Source: Caldilineaceae bacterium (GTDB lineage: Bacteria > Chloroflexota > Anaerolineae > Caldilineales > Caldilineaceae). Taken from it: a stretch of DNA of 43,157 nt. Positions within the stretch are counted from its first letter, which is position 1; the number at the start of each line of letters is the position of its first letter. The position numbers and the translations under genes are program-made. The DNA is taken from positions 1 to 43,157 of the forward strand of contig WTGY01000003.1 of NCBI GenBank assembly GCA_011523365.1, written 5' to 3'. The notes under the pieces were generated by a model. That model was not told where the DNA came from, made no database searches, and saw nothing but the letters and a program-made list of their open reading frames with translations. Shown here piece after piece: positions 17,081 through 25,806 of this stretch.

Positions 17081-17989
17081 CTAGCCCTTCAACGCGCCGA
17101 TGGTCAGGCCGCGGATAAAGTACTGTTGGAACAGGAAGAATATGATGACCGGCGGCACGGCCATCAGCACGCCGGAGGCCATGGCGATGGGGTAGTCGTT
17201 GCGACCCGTACGCTCCATGCCGCGTAGCAGGGTCACGCCGACCTGGATAGGCATCAGTTTCAGATCGTTGATCACGGCCAGGGGCCACACGAAGTCGTTC
17301 CAGGTTGCCACGAAGGTGAAGGTCCCCAATGCCGCCAGCGCCGGTTTGGTCAGTGGCAGCGCGATCTGCCACCACAGGCGGATTTCGCCGGCGCCGTCGA
17401 TGCGCGCCTGGTCGAACAGTTCGGACGGCAGCGTCAACATGAACTGGCGGATGAGGAAGACCGCATAGGGTGACGCCAACCCGGGCAGGATCATGACCCA
17501 ATAGGTGTCATGCAGATTCAGCAGCAGGGTCAGCATGAAGGCCGGGATCAGCCTGGAGAAACCCGGCAACATCATCGTGCTCAGCACCATCCAGAAGATG
17601 ATATCACGTCCTCGAAAGCGCTTGCGCGCGAAGGCGTAGCCGGCGGCCGCGCACAACAGCAGCCCAAAGACCGTAACCGTGACGGAGACGAAGAGGCTAT
17701 TGGCCAACCAGCGCAGCACGGGAAAAGTCGAGCTCAGCACGTGCTGATAGGACTCCAGGGTGGGCTCCTTCAACCATAGCCCGGGGGGCAGAGCCTGCGC
17801 CTGCTGGCCTTTCTTAAAGCTGGTCAGCACCATCCAGTAGAGGGGAAACCATGAGACGAGAGCCCAAAAAAGGAGCAGCAGCAGTGTGAAGTTACTGCCG
17901 ATCTTTTCCCAAACCTTGCGCCAGGAACGCTTTTCGGTCTGGATTGGACGCGAGACAAGCTCGTCGGGGACAGTGGGTTGTTTCAGCAC
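17081..17989 (-). CDS. Carbohydrate ABC transporter permease, MalG type
   Basis: A 302-residue inner-membrane permease of the CUT1 class with six membrane segments. The first helix is LLLLLFWALVSWFPLYWMVLTSF. The EAA loop is ELFDQARIDGAGEIRLWWQIALPLTKPALA and the C-terminus ends in the typical GLTIGALKG. The open frame continues upstream through the neighbouring gene, but that part is out-of-frame shadow. The chosen start is GTG 17989, with AAAGGAG 12 bases upstream and 17 bases after the MalF-type stop. It forms the pore with the MalF-type partner. No ATPase gene is near. Confidence 0.92.
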   Translation of the reverse strand: MLKQPTVPDELVSRPIQTEKRSWRKVWEKIGSNFTLLLLLFWALVSWFPLYWMVLTSFKKGQQAQALPPGLWLKEPTLESYQHVLSSTFPVLRWLANSLFVSVTVTVFGLLLCAAAGYAFARKRFRGRDIIFWMVLSTMMLPGFSRLIPAFMLTLLLNLHDTYWVMILPGLASPYAVFLIRQFMLTLPSELFDQARIDGAGEIRLWWQIALPLTKPALAALGTFTFVATWNDFVWPLAVINDLKLMPIQVGVTLLRGMERTGRNDYPIAMASGVLMAVPPVIIFFLFQQYFIRGLTIGALKG

Positions 17990-18006
17990 GGCGCGCCCAG
18001 GCTCCT

Positions 18007-18882
18007 TTAGTATTCCACGACGGACCGGAACCAGCGGAAGAGCACCACCGCCAGTGCCAGGGTGAGCAGAAGTAGCGCCAGTCCGACAGCCGATGCGTAG
18101 CCCACTTTGAGAAAGATAAACGCGTAACGGTAGGTGAGGAAGGCGAGAGTCAACGTGGAGCCTACCGGCCCGCCTTTGGTGAGGAAAAAGACGGAGACGA
18201 AGAGCTGCATTGCCACGATCATCGTCGTCACCGCCACATAGAGAATGCTCGGGGTCAACAGGGGGATGGTGATATATATTGTCTCGAGCCACCCGGTGGC
18301 GCCGTCAATGTGGGCTGCATCGAACAGCTCGGAAGGCAGCCCGAGGACCGCAGCCACGAAGATGATAATGCCAACGCCCAGCCCGGTCACCAAGTCCATA
18401 AAGACGAGGGACGGCAGGGCTGTCTGCGGATTCCCCAGCCAGTTGACAGGGTCGATTCCGACCACACTCAACAGGTAGTTGATCAGACCGAACTGATTGT
18501 TGAAGATGTAGCGCCAGACGACCGCAACGGCGACGAGCGAAACCACACTGGGCAGATAGAACGCACTTTGCAGGCCCTGGCGCATGCCCTGATGTCGGAA
18601 CTTGGTAATTCGAATCGCCACCGCAAGCGCCAGTGCGACGGCAGCGAATGTGAACATGCCTACGTAGGTCAACGTGTTGCGTACAGATTGCCAGAAACGC
18701 TTGTCGTTCAGGACGTGGTCTATGTTGTCCATACCAACCCAGACCGGCTTTCGATCGTACCATTCGAGCGCGGCCATCACGACGGACATGACCGTAGGCA
18801 CCAGCACAAAGACCAGGAACAGGACCAGGAAAGGTGTGACGAAGATATAGCCCCACATCTCCTCACGTTTGGCATAGTTCAT
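18007..18882 (-). CDS. Carbohydrate ABC transporter permease, MalF type
   Basis: A 291-residue CUT1-class permease with six membrane segments. The N-terminal block EEMWGYIFVTPFLVLFLVFVLVP and the middle AFYLPSVVSLVAVAVVWRYIFN are standard. The EAA loop is ELFDAAHIDGATGWLETIYITIPLLTPSI. Start at ATG 18882. It follows the binding-protein gene after 83 bases that hold a strong hairpin and is followed closely by the MalG-type gene. Confidence 0.92.
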   Translation of the reverse strand: MNYAKREEMWGYIFVTPFLVLFLVFVLVPTVMSVVMAALEWYDRKPVWVGMDNIDHVLNDKRFWQSVRNTLTYVGMFTFAAVALALAVAIRITKFRHQGMRQGLQSAFYLPSVVSLVAVAVVWRYIFNNQFGLINYLLSVVGIDPVNWLGNPQTALPSLVFMDLVTGLGVGIIIFVAAVLGLPSELFDAAHIDGATGWLETIYITIPLLTPSILYVAVTTMIVAMQLFVSVFFLTKGGPVGSTLTLAFLTYRYAFIFLKVGYASAVGLALLLLTLALAVVLFRWFRSVVEY

Positions 18883-18911
18883 GGCTGTCCCCGCTCTTGA
18901 GAGTCTGAAAG

Positions 18912-18944
18912 GGTCTCCCGCGAGCCGTGTCGTCGCGGGAGACC
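18912..18944 (-). promoter_or_regulatory. Strong hairpin between binding-protein and permease genes
   Basis: GGTCTCCCGCGA (18912-18923) and TCGCGGGAGACC (18933-18944) form a perfect 12-base stem with a 9-base loop. It lies just after the binding-protein stop and before the MalF-type start. No T-tract follows on the transcribed strand. A message-stabilising or partial attenuator role is inferred. Confidence 0.65.
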
Positions 18945-18965
18945 GGCCTTATCCATGGTGGGGTT

Positions 18966-20369
18966 CTACGCACAGCTCTCGAGCGCCGTGTTGATGTCGT
19001 CGGTCATCTCCTGCATCACCTGTTCCGCGCTCATGCCGGAGAAGGCGCCTTGGAAATATTCCTCAAAAATCGAGCGCACCACGATGGTCTCCGTACTGCG
19101 CTTGGCATCGAACCATGCGTTCGGCATCAGACATTCGGATGTATAGACCACGAGGGGGTCGTCGGCGACTTCCGCCAGAATGGACTTGCGGAACGGCAGC
19201 ATTCCGGCCGACTTAACCAGCCATTCTTCGCTTTCGTCGTTGGTCATCCAGTGGAGGAACTTCAACAGTCCTGGCGTATCAGCAGGGTCCTCGGGCTTGA
19301 AGGGCACCAGGCCGGAGTAGTTTGCACCGCCCCAGGCGATGGCGGGGTGCGGGTCATCGTGTGGATACTGGATAAAGCGCCAGCTGCGTTCGTTCTCGGT
19401 ATCAGTGACGACCAGGGTCTCCTCATCCAGTTCCATCCCCTCCCGGCGTGCACCCCCGGGTACCACGTTGCCAACCTGCATGAGGATGTTGCCCTGATCG
19501 ATGAGGGCGTTGTTATCGTCGCCGGTGTACCCTGCCGGATCGGGAATCAGATCGTTTGCGGCCAGATCTTGCATCCATGCAAGGCATTTGATCGCCTCCG
19601 GCGTGGCCATGTCGACGCACGATTCCGTCTCATCGGTCCAGAAGTGGGCGCCGAAGCAGCGGAAATATAGGAGTGTCACCCAATGAAAAGCCGGCGTGGA
19701 ATGGGCGGAAGGGATGCCGAGTCCGTAGCGCTCGCTGCCGTCCGGTCGCGTCCCCCGTACAGCCTCAAGCCAGCTATTGAACTGGTCGATGTTCCACCCG
19801 TAGCATGGCGCCTGGGGGGCAGTATCCATCGCGCCCGCTTCCTCGACCCCATCAAGGTAGACAACCCCGGACTGGCACACCGGCCAGTACGGCAACATGT
19901 ACACTCTGCCATCGATTGAGCACTGTTCGAGCATTCCCTCGACCATATCGCTGGACAACTGCTCTTCCAACGAATCGGTGAGATCCAAAGCCAGTCCCAC
20001 CTCTAATGCAGAAAGGGCGAGCTGGATCCAGCCGCCGCCGACAACATCCGGGGGCGAACCGGCCGCGAGGGCCGTTGTCACCTTGCTGCCCTGCTCCCAC
20101 GTCAGGGGAAGCACCTCTACCTCAATACTTGGATTCTCTTCCATAAAGGCGTTCGCCCGCTCCCACTGCCAGGAACCGGGCTCGCCAAGAGCCGATGAGT
20201 AGTACGGGAAATCCCAGAAATCAATCGTTGTGGTTACAGCCGCGGGCGCAGCTTCTCCGCCCCCGCCCGCCGGTGCGGCAGGCACAGCGCAAGCAGCCAG
20301 AAGGGCGCCCGTGCCCGTGACGGCAGACAGCTTCAAGAAATCACGTCGACTCAGGTTGTTCCGCTTCAT
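18966..20369 (-). CDS. ABC transporter sugar-binding lipoprotein, family 1
   Basis: A 467-residue extracellular solute-binding protein. The N-terminus has a twin-arginine motif (SRRDFLK, residues 7-13), a hydrophobic stretch and a lipobox LLAAC with C27, so Tat export and lipid anchoring are likely. A Gly/Ala/Pro-rich linker follows. The rest is an SBP_bac_1 two-lobed fold with the typical FMEENPSIEVEVLPLTW start. Start at ATG 20369 with AAAGGAGAAGAG upstream; an upstream in-frame ATG would break the signal peptide. It lies between the PhyH gene and its permeases. The ligand is probably an oligosaccharide, unproven. Confidence 0.92.
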   Translation of the reverse strand: MKRNNLSRRDFLKLSAVTGTGALLAACAVPAAPAGGGGEAAPAAVTTTIDFWDFPYYSSALGEPGSWQWERANAFMEENPSIEVEVLPLTWEQGSKVTTALAAGSPPDVVGGGWIQLALSALEVGLALDLTDSLEEQLSSDMVEGMLEQCSIDGRVYMLPYWPVCQSGVVYLDGVEEAGAMDTAPQAPCYGWNIDQFNSWLEAVRGTRPDGSERYGLGIPSAHSTPAFHWVTLLYFRCFGAHFWTDETESCVDMATPEAIKCLAWMQDLAANDLIPDPAGYTGDDNNALIDQGNILMQVGNVVPGGARREGMELDEETLVVTDTENERSWRFIQYPHDDPHPAIAWGGANYSGLVPFKPEDPADTPGLLKFLHWMTNDESEEWLVKSAGMLPFRKSILAEVADDPLVVYTSECLMPNAWFDAKRSTETIVVRSIFEEYFQGAFSGMSAEQVMQEMTDDINTALESCA

Positions 20370-20381
20370 GCTCTCTTCTCC

Positions 20382-20403
20382 TTTGATCTGATAGTTTGAT
20401 CTG
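20382..20403 (-). promoter_or_regulatory. Direct repeat upstream of binding-protein gene
   Basis: TTTGATCTG occurs twice (20382-20390 and 20395-20403) with a 4-base spacer, 12-34 bases before the ATG, overlapping the ribosome-site region. It could be an operator or translational regulatory site, or chance. Confidence 0.3.
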
Positions 20404-20517
20404 GTAATGATCGAAGCGCATGCAACAACACGTACTCTGGTCAAATGCTTCCGAGGGGCTGAGCGCCAACGGTCCTAAGTCGACGCAAGTCGCTGTCCGA
20501 AATCTGTCATGCCTTAC

Positions 20518-21402
20518 TCATGCGGTCATCTCCTGACCGCGCCATTCCGTATCGATACCGACATAGTTTTCTACAAAGTGCTGATGCCGTGCAGGCAGCG
20601 CCTTGATGAACGCCTGCGCTGATTCAGGGAGCGGCCACGGCGCCTCAATGCGGTAGCTGCGCGGGCGGAGACCGAGGCCGCAGGAAAGCCGCACTTGGTC
20701 GGTCCGGTTGGAGAAAGCGGCGTGATAGGTGCGTGCGGCGAAGATGATCTGATCGCCCGGCTCCGTGAACAGGGGCACAATACCCGGCACGTCGAAGCCG
20801 ACATAGCCTTTTGGTTCACTCCCCTGCGGGTGAAATGAGCGTTTGTCCGGGGTCAGCGCAAAGCCTTCCGGCCCCGCCCAATCTTCCACGTGGGAATCTT
20901 CAATCACGGCGAGGCCTCCGTGTTCAGGATAGGAGCCTGTGAGGTAGAACCAGCGGCCCGAGGGCCAGTGACCCCGGTTCAGGACATCGCCGGCGTTTTG
21001 CGGGGGGCCTTGACTGAAGCCGTGCCAGTCAGAGTGCCACGTGAGTGGAGACGACCCGGGATTGCGCAGAATCGCGGCTGAGCGGTGGATGGTCAGCTCG
21101 TCCGCCTGGCAGAAGAGCCGCTGGACCCGCAGATAGGGCTCGTAGTCGAGCAGTTTCCACAGTGCAGGGGAGTGTTCGACAAAGGTAGTGTGGGTGTAGC
21201 TCTCGCCGTGGCCCAGTGCCCCGTCCGGGTCAATAACCTGTAGAACCGATTCCTGAAGCTCCTTAACCAGCTCGGCGGACAGTACCTGCTTGACCACGGC
21301 GAACCCATGGGCGTCGACACATGCCTGGGCAGCCTCCAACTCATCGAGGCCAAATTCATAGCGGTACGGCAGCGCGGGTTTCTGAATGTCAGCGTAGGTC
21401 AT
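20518..21402 (-). CDS. Phytanoyl-CoA dioxygenase (PhyH) family protein
   Basis: A 294-residue Fe(II)/2-oxoglutarate oxygenase. The triad is H123-x-D125 (TWHSDW) and H227 (RTYHAAF), with R238 likely holding 2-oxoglutarate. The frame opens 41 codons upstream, but the family start fits ATG 21402 (MTYADIQ); the ribosome site there is weak. It reads in the same direction as the binding protein and permeases, 148 bases upstream of the former, so a four-gene operon is possible. It shares little with the PhyH protein at 10410-11258 outside motifs. The substrate may be related to the imported compound, which is inference. Confidence 0.88.
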   Translation of the reverse strand: MTYADIQKPALPYRYEFGLDELEAAQACVDAHGFAVVKQVLSAELVKELQESVLQVIDPDGALGHGESYTHTTFVEHSPALWKLLDYEPYLRVQRLFCQADELTIHRSAAILRNPGSSPLTWHSDWHGFSQGPPQNAGDVLNRGHWPSGRWFYLTGSYPEHGGLAVIEDSHVEDWAGPEGFALTPDKRSFHPQGSEPKGYVGFDVPGIVPLFTEPGDQIIFAARTYHAAFSNRTDQVRLSCGLGLRPRSYRIEAPWPLPESAQAFIKALPARHQHFVENYVGIDTEWRGQEMTA

Positions 21403-21556
21403 AGGTAAACTCGTTGGGGCTTTCTGGAGATGATCACCATGCTCCGCCAGCGCACACGCCGCTTCCGGTGCAGCATCCTCGCCTGCGCATAGGAACACAG
21501 CTTTTGGCACGATGCAGCGAACCATGCCTCGCTACATCGTGTATTGTCCACATATT

Positions 21557-21582
21557 ATTATATCTAAGGCCCACCTTGTCAA
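21557..21582 (-). promoter_or_regulatory. Candidate promoter for the PhyH-ABC operon
   Basis: On the minus strand TTGACA (21582-21577) is followed by an AT-rich TATAATAAT tract (21562-21554). The best -10 hexamers, TAATAA or AATAAT, lie at a 16-17 base spacing; the perfect TATAAT is at 14. The transcript would have a leader of about 150 bases. Confidence 0.45.
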
Positions 21583-21692
21583 ACCGTTTTTCACGGTCCG
21601 GACAGCCCTTTTGCAACTTGCTCAACTGCTGTATAGTTCTCCCTGAAGCGCTTGCCTTGTGCTGGCCCACCATCTGCCTGCAGAGGTCCATC

Positions 21693-22892
21693 GTGAAGAT
21701 CACCGGCGTTCGAACCGTCCACTTCGCTCCCTTCGCCAACATCACCTTCCTTGAACTGACGACGGACAGCGGGATCGTCGGCCTGGGAGAGACCTACTAC
21801 ACGCCCCGCTCTGTGACGGCTTATATCGGTGAGGTATTGACGCCGCTGCTGCTGGAGAGCGACCCGCGCCAGATTGAGGCGTTCTGGCGCCGGGCGTACG
21901 AGAACTCCCACATCTACGGCAATAGGGGGCTGGAGATGCGCTGCCTCTCGGCGGTGGACGTGGCGCTCTGGGATATTCTGGGCCAGGAGTTGGGCCAACC
22001 GATCTGGCAGCTTCTGGGCGGGACGAGCAATCCGGAGGGCGTGCCGGTCTACAACACCTGCGCCTCTGCAGGTTACGGGCAGAAACCTCCGGATATATCC
22101 CGCAAAGTGAACACCGCTGCAACCGGCACGTATCAGGACTTCGAGGCCTGGCAGCCCGGCGGCGATGCCGGCGAACTGGCCCGCTCACTGCTCGATATGG
22201 GAATCCGCGCCATGAAGATCTGGCCCTTCGATCGCTTCGCACTCGCCAATCACGGCCAGACGATCTCGTTCGCGGAGATCGACGAAGGTTTACGTCCGTG
22301 GAAGCAGGTGCGGGACGCGGTGGGCCTGGAGATGGATATTATCCTGGAAGGGCACGGCTATTGGGCTCTCCAGCCCGCCCGCCGCATCGCGGAGGCTCTC
22401 GAACCCTACAAGCCGGTCCTGCTCGAGGATTTGATGAAGCCTGACAACCCGCGCACGCTGGCCAAGCTGCGCAGTTCGACGCGCACCCCCATCTGTGCGT
22501 CGGAACTGCTGATGAATCGCTACGCGGTCGAGGAGATGTTACGCGCAGATGCCTGTGACGTGGTGATGACGGATGTGACCTGGGCGGGCGGCATCACCGA
22601 ATGTCGCAAAACGGCGGACATGGCCGAGACCAACAACATGGGTGTGATCTTCCACGACTGCACCGGCCCGGTAACGCTGGCGGCCTCCCTGCACCTGGCC
22701 GCCCACGCCACCAATACGTGGATGCAGGAGATCGTGCGCGCGTTTACCCTGGGGTTCTACCTGGAGCTGGTCGATCATCCCTTCGGGGTGGAGAATGGGC
22801 GGATGCAACCGCCTCAAAGGCCAGGGTTGGGTGTGGCATTGAGTCCAGAGGCGCTGGAAAGAGACGACTGCCAAATCACCGATCTGGTTTAG
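21693..22892 (+). CDS. Mandelate racemase/muconate lactonizing enzyme family (enolase superfamily)
   Basis: A 399-residue enzyme that should abstract the proton next to a carboxylate, typically dehydrating or epimerising a sugar acid. An N-terminal capping domain (1-130) is followed by the barrel. K175 lies at the second-strand position (RAMKIWPF). Metal ligands are probably E219 (LEGHGYW), E245 (LLEDLM) and E271 (ASELLM); H321 (FHDCTGP) is the barrel-end histidine. E219-x-H221 resembles acid-sugar dehydratases with a histidine in the third strand. The start is GTG 21693 with AGAGGT upstream; the longer upstream frame looks like non-coding DNA. It is divergent from the PhyH operon. The exact sugar acid is unknown. 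Confidence 0.9.
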   Translation: MKITGVRTVHFAPFANITFLELTTDSGIVGLGETYYTPRSVTAYIGEVLTPLLLESDPRQIEAFWRRAYENSHIYGNRGLEMRCLSAVDVALWDILGQELGQPIWQLLGGTSNPEGVPVYNTCASAGYGQKPPDISRKVNTAATGTYQDFEAWQPGGDAGELARSLLDMGIRAMKIWPFDRFALANHGQTISFAEIDEGLRPWKQVRDAVGLEMDIILEGHGYWALQPARRIAEALEPYKPVLLEDLMKPDNPRTLAKLRSSTRTPICASELLMNRYAVEEMLRADACDVVMTDVTWAGGITECRKTADMAETNNMGVIFHDCTGPVTLAASLHLAAHATNTWMQEIVRAFTLGFYLELVDHPFGVENGRMQPPQRPGLGVALSPEALERDDCQITDLV

Positions 22893-22901
22893 CAGTAAGT
22901 C

Positions 22902-23915
22902 CTACCCCGCTGTTTGCCCCAGAAACAGATCCCTGCCTGCCACCAGCGTCTGCATCTTGCGGTCGGCGACCGAGCGCGGCAGCATCCAGAAGCCACAGTC
23001 GGGGTGGACCCACTTGACCCGCTCCTCGCCCAGCAGATCGACCGCGTGCTGAATGCGCCCCGCGATCACGTCCGGGCTCTCCACTTCGTTGTCCTTGATG
23101 TCGACGACGCCGATCCCCAGGGCGATACCCTCACGCAGGTCGGTGAAGACCTCCAGCTCATCATAGCCGCGGCGGGCGAACTCCAGCACAAGGTGGTCCA
23201 CGTGCAGTTTATTGAGGAAGCCGAGCAGGCTGGCCCAGAAGCCGCTCTGGATGCTCTGGCCGCCGTAGTTGCCGAAGCAGAGGTGCAGCGCGCGTTCGCC
23301 GCGGGCGCCGTCGAGCACATGGTTGATCGGCTCGTGCGCCCAGACAGCGTCCTCGGGATTGCCGGTGAGGTTGGCCTCATCCACCTGCAGGACCGGCGCG
23401 TCGATCGCTTCGACCTGGCGGCGCAGCACCTCGGCGATGGCCATGGTCAGGCTGGGCAGGTCGCTGTAGTGGCGGTCCAGCAGTGTTTTCGCCAGCATGT
23501 AGGGCGCGGTCACGGTGAACTTGAGCGGACTCGCGGTCAGTTCCTTCACCATCTGCCAGCTTGAAGGCAGGTCCAGCTCACCTTCGCCGATCGGACCTTC
23601 GACCACGGCGGCCGGCTGCGTGCGGAAGCCCATGCCCTGCTGGGCGCGAAAATCGTCCACGTCCTTGCGGCCCATCCGGCTGGAGATGCCGGACATCGGC
23701 TGTACGAAATATTCGATCATCCCGTTCGTCTCGGGATGGTTGACATCGAAGCGGGTCAACTCGCCATCGGAGATCACATCCAGCCCGGCCAGCTCCTGCG
23801 TCTTAAGGACGACGAGAATGGCGTCGCGCAGATTGGGGACGGACGGATAGGCGGCCAGCCAGGCCGGTAGCGGGTAGCTGCCGACGACGGTCGTTTTGAT
23901 GGAGGGTTCGGGCAT
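22902..23915 (-). CDS. MetE-like (cobalamin-independent methionine synthase C-terminal domain) protein
   Basis: A 337-residue protein equal to the catalytic C-terminal barrel of MetE without its N-terminal half. The zinc ligands are visible: H211-L-C213 (LHLCFGN), E245 (LVLEFARRG) and C307 (VHPDCGFWMLP). Stand-alone members include methyltransferases that use thiols such as homocysteine and epoxyalkane:coenzyme M transferases; the sequence does not decide between them. The segment binding folate polyglutamate in full MetE is absent. ATG 23915 has AGGAG 10 bases upstream. It converges with the enolase-superfamily gene, stop to stop with 9 bases between. Confidence 0.88.
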   Translation of the reverse strand: MPEPSIKTTVVGSYPLPAWLAAYPSVPNLRDAILVVLKTQELAGLDVISDGELTRFDVNHPETNGMIEYFVQPMSGISSRMGRKDVDDFRAQQGMGFRTQPAAVVEGPIGEGELDLPSSWQMVKELTASPLKFTVTAPYMLAKTLLDRHYSDLPSLTMAIAEVLRRQVEAIDAPVLQVDEANLTGNPEDAVWAHEPINHVLDGARGERALHLCFGNYGGQSIQSGFWASLLGFLNKLHVDHLVLEFARRGYDELEVFTDLREGIALGIGVVDIKDNEVESPDVIAGRIQHAVDLLGEERVKWVHPDCGFWMLPRSVADRKMQTLVAGRDLFLGQTAG

Positions 23916-23983
23916 TGGGTGCTCCTGGTGCGGGATGTGATGTATCGGTGAGATTTGCTGAATTGGGAAATGGTTGGTAATCG

Positions 23984-24142
23984 CTATCCACTCACTTCTG
24001 AGAGACGCAGGGCGAGGTGATCAAAGTCTTCAGGGCATTTCTGCCGGATGGCATCAATGCGGCGCGCTGCTTCTGCCGCCAACGGCTTACGCCCTCCGTC
24101 TGGTCTGTAGGCTAGGCCGCGCTGGGCGGCAAGCGGCTCAAA
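23984..24142 (-). pseudogene. In-frame continuation of the TOPRIM-like gene beyond a premature stop
   Basis: Directly after the TAA at 24145-24143 the same frame stays open for 52 codons to TAG at 23986-23984. The translation (FEPLAAQRGL, PDGGRKPLAAEAARRI, CPEDFDHLALRL) looks protein-like and helical, not random. It is best explained as the original C-terminus of the 188-codon gene, cut off by a nonsense mutation, for example a tyrosine codon changed to TAA. Confidence 0.65.
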
Positions 24143-24550
24143 TTACAGTTCCTTGACATGGACCTCGGCACGGACATCCGCCCAGCGCCATTCACTGGGC
24201 AGATCGACGCCCGCCAGGATCCACGTTTCGATCTCTTCCCATGCGTTCGCGGCCAAGAATACGGTTGCGGCACTGCATAGCGATTCCAACTGATCGATTC
24301 TGTGACGCCTGCCTACTTCGCCGTCGCGATCGACGCAATGTATGAGAATATCCGTCATTCCTCTGTATCGCTCTACGATTTCCAACATACGTTCCGCATT
24401 CAGTGCTTGAGCGATGCCGCGCAGACGTGGGTTTTGGCACACTCGAACGCGGGCTCTGGGCTTGCAGGCGGACTGGAAGAGCCGCTGGAAAATCGGTTTC
24501 AGAATGTACTGGTCCTTTTCGAAATCTTCCGGAATGATGAGGCCCCTCAC
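24143..24550 (-). CDS. TOPRIM-like partner of AAA ATPase, truncated by a stop codon
   Basis: A 135-residue protein beginning MRGLIIPEDFEKDQY. The acidic residues E8 near strand one and D74-R-D76 (HCVDRDGE) resemble the glutamate and DxD of TOPRIM nucleases, and AWEEIETWILAG (103-114) resembles a conserved block of DUF4276/DUF4435-like proteins. The GTG start overlaps the ATPase stop by 4 bases (GTGA), so the two are translationally coupled. The gene probably once extended to 23984. Together with an AAA ATPase this is the layout of OLD/PARIS-like defence modules. Function is inferred from context; activity of the shortened protein is doubtful. Confidence 0.65.
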   Translation of the reverse strand: MRGLIIPEDFEKDQYILKPIFQRLFQSACKPRARVRVCQNPRLRGIAQALNAERMLEIVERYRGMTDILIHCVDRDGEVGRRHRIDQLESLCSAATVFLAANAWEEIETWILAGVDLPSEWRWADVRAEVHVKEL

Positions 24551-25806
24551 ATCCCCACCTTTTCGTCATACCCCTCGGTAAAGGCAAGAGCGTCCTCCAT
24601 CCAGCCCCCGCTTAGGAGATTGTTCAGCCCTTGGGACTTGCGCAACTCCCCTGCCCGCGGCAGTTCGGCAACAGGACGAATGATGGCGTCGTCCGCATCT
24701 TCAAGGCAACAGACCACGGAAGTGTTCTTGAACGTCCCGTCGTTCATCAACGTCAACAGATCTGGCGAATGGGTGGTGGTGATGACCTGAATCCCCTGCT
24801 TTGCGGTCTGCTTTTCGATCAGTTCCAACAGTAGCCACTGCCGCGCGGGATGGATACCGTTGTCGATCTCCTCAAAGAAGTAAAGACCATTGGGCTCCGG
24901 TCCCAGCAGCACAGCCAGCATGGCCAGGAATCGCAGCGTGCCGTCCGACGCGGCGTAGGCAGACACTCTTCTGTCGTGCGCTTCCAGAAAGACGAGATGC
25001 ACCCTGCCGGATGGGTCGGTCGGAAATTCGAAGTCCCGCACATCCATTGACGTCAACTCACGTATCCATTCGACCAGCGTCTCCTTGCGCTGTGTGTCTT
25101 CGCAGATCGCCTGCAGCACTGTCGGCAGATGCTCGCCACCATCGCCCAGCACGATCTGACCGGGAAAAGAAGGCTCCCGCATGCGGCTTGGCGCTAAGTC
25201 CAGGAAACGCATACTGGATAAGCTTCGTGTGATATTTTGAACAGAGGAACTGTGCTCGTCCGAGAGAGCCTTTGCCCCAGAAATCTGGTTCAACCCTGGT
25301 TTGTCTGTCCTCAACTCAACGCCGTTACGGTTACTCCTCTTTGAAGCGCCTTTTACCTTGTAAAGAAGCTGTTGCCCTTCGCCCAGGCGAAGAAGAGGGG
25401 GGTCTCCAGGATCTGTTCGGGTCGAATAGATGCTTGTTGCCGGAAGCTTTAGGCTTTCTGCTGTCACCTGAAAGGCCCCGTTCTTGTTCTCATCCCTGCC
25501 GACATCGATCGTATAGGTTAGATCCGCCACTTTGACCTGAAGCGAAAACGCAGACTGGCCGAAGCGGATAATTTCATTCATTGCGCCGCGCACGCCAGCC
25601 CATTCGACTTGGCCGCCGGAACCGTATTTCTCGCCGAAAATTTCCGCCAGCGTATAGCCGCGACCGGTGCCGTGCAGGAAACGGAACGCGTCGCGGATGT
25701 TGCTCTTGCCGGTGGCGTTGGCGCCGACGATAACGGTGAACGGGCCGACGCGCAGCGTTTCGTCAGCGAAGTTCTTGAAATTGACAAGTCGAACTGAGGT
25801 GATCAT
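24547..25806 (-). CDS. AAA family (AAA_21/OLD-like ABC-type) ATPase
   Basis: A 419-residue ATPase. Walker A is G28-A-N-A-T-G-K-S35 after the typical ITSVRLVNFKNF start. Walker B with catalytic glutamates is at about 306-314 (GLYFFEEIDNG; E312-E313), and the H-loop TTHSPDLL follows near 342. A Q-loop/signature region lies between. There is no fused nuclease domain. ATG 25806 has GGAG upstream; a longer frame of 13 residues is not supported. It overlaps the TOPRIM-like gene by 4 bases. Such pairs act in phage defence or nucleic-acid surveillance in known systems (PARIS, OLD, Septu-like); the role here is inference. Confidence 0.85.
   Translation of the reverse strand: MITSVRLVNFKNFADETLRVGPFTVIVGANATGKSNIRDAFRFLHGTGRGYTLAEIFGEKYGSGGQVEWAGVRGAMNEIIRFGQSAFSLQVKVADLTYTIDVGRDENKNGAFQVTAESLKLPATSIYSTRTDPGDPPLLRLGEGQQLLYKVKGASKRSNRNGVELRTDKPGLNQISGAKALSDEHSSSVQNITRSLSSMRFLDLAPSRMREPSFPGQIVLGDGGEHLPTVLQAICEDTQRKETLVEWIRELTSMDVRDFEFPTDPSGRVHLVFLEAHDRRVSAYAASDGTLRFLAMLAVLLGPEPNGLYFFEEIDNGIHPARQWLLLELIEKQTAKQGIQVITTTHSPDLLTLMNDGTFKNTSVVCCLEDADDAIIRPVAELPRAGELRKSQGLNNLLSGGWMEDALAFTEGYDEKVGM

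Noticed and set aside
17990..18292. N-terminal extension of the MalG-type frame (second importer)
   Set aside because: It overlaps the MalF-type gene out of frame and reads as non-protein-like sequence.
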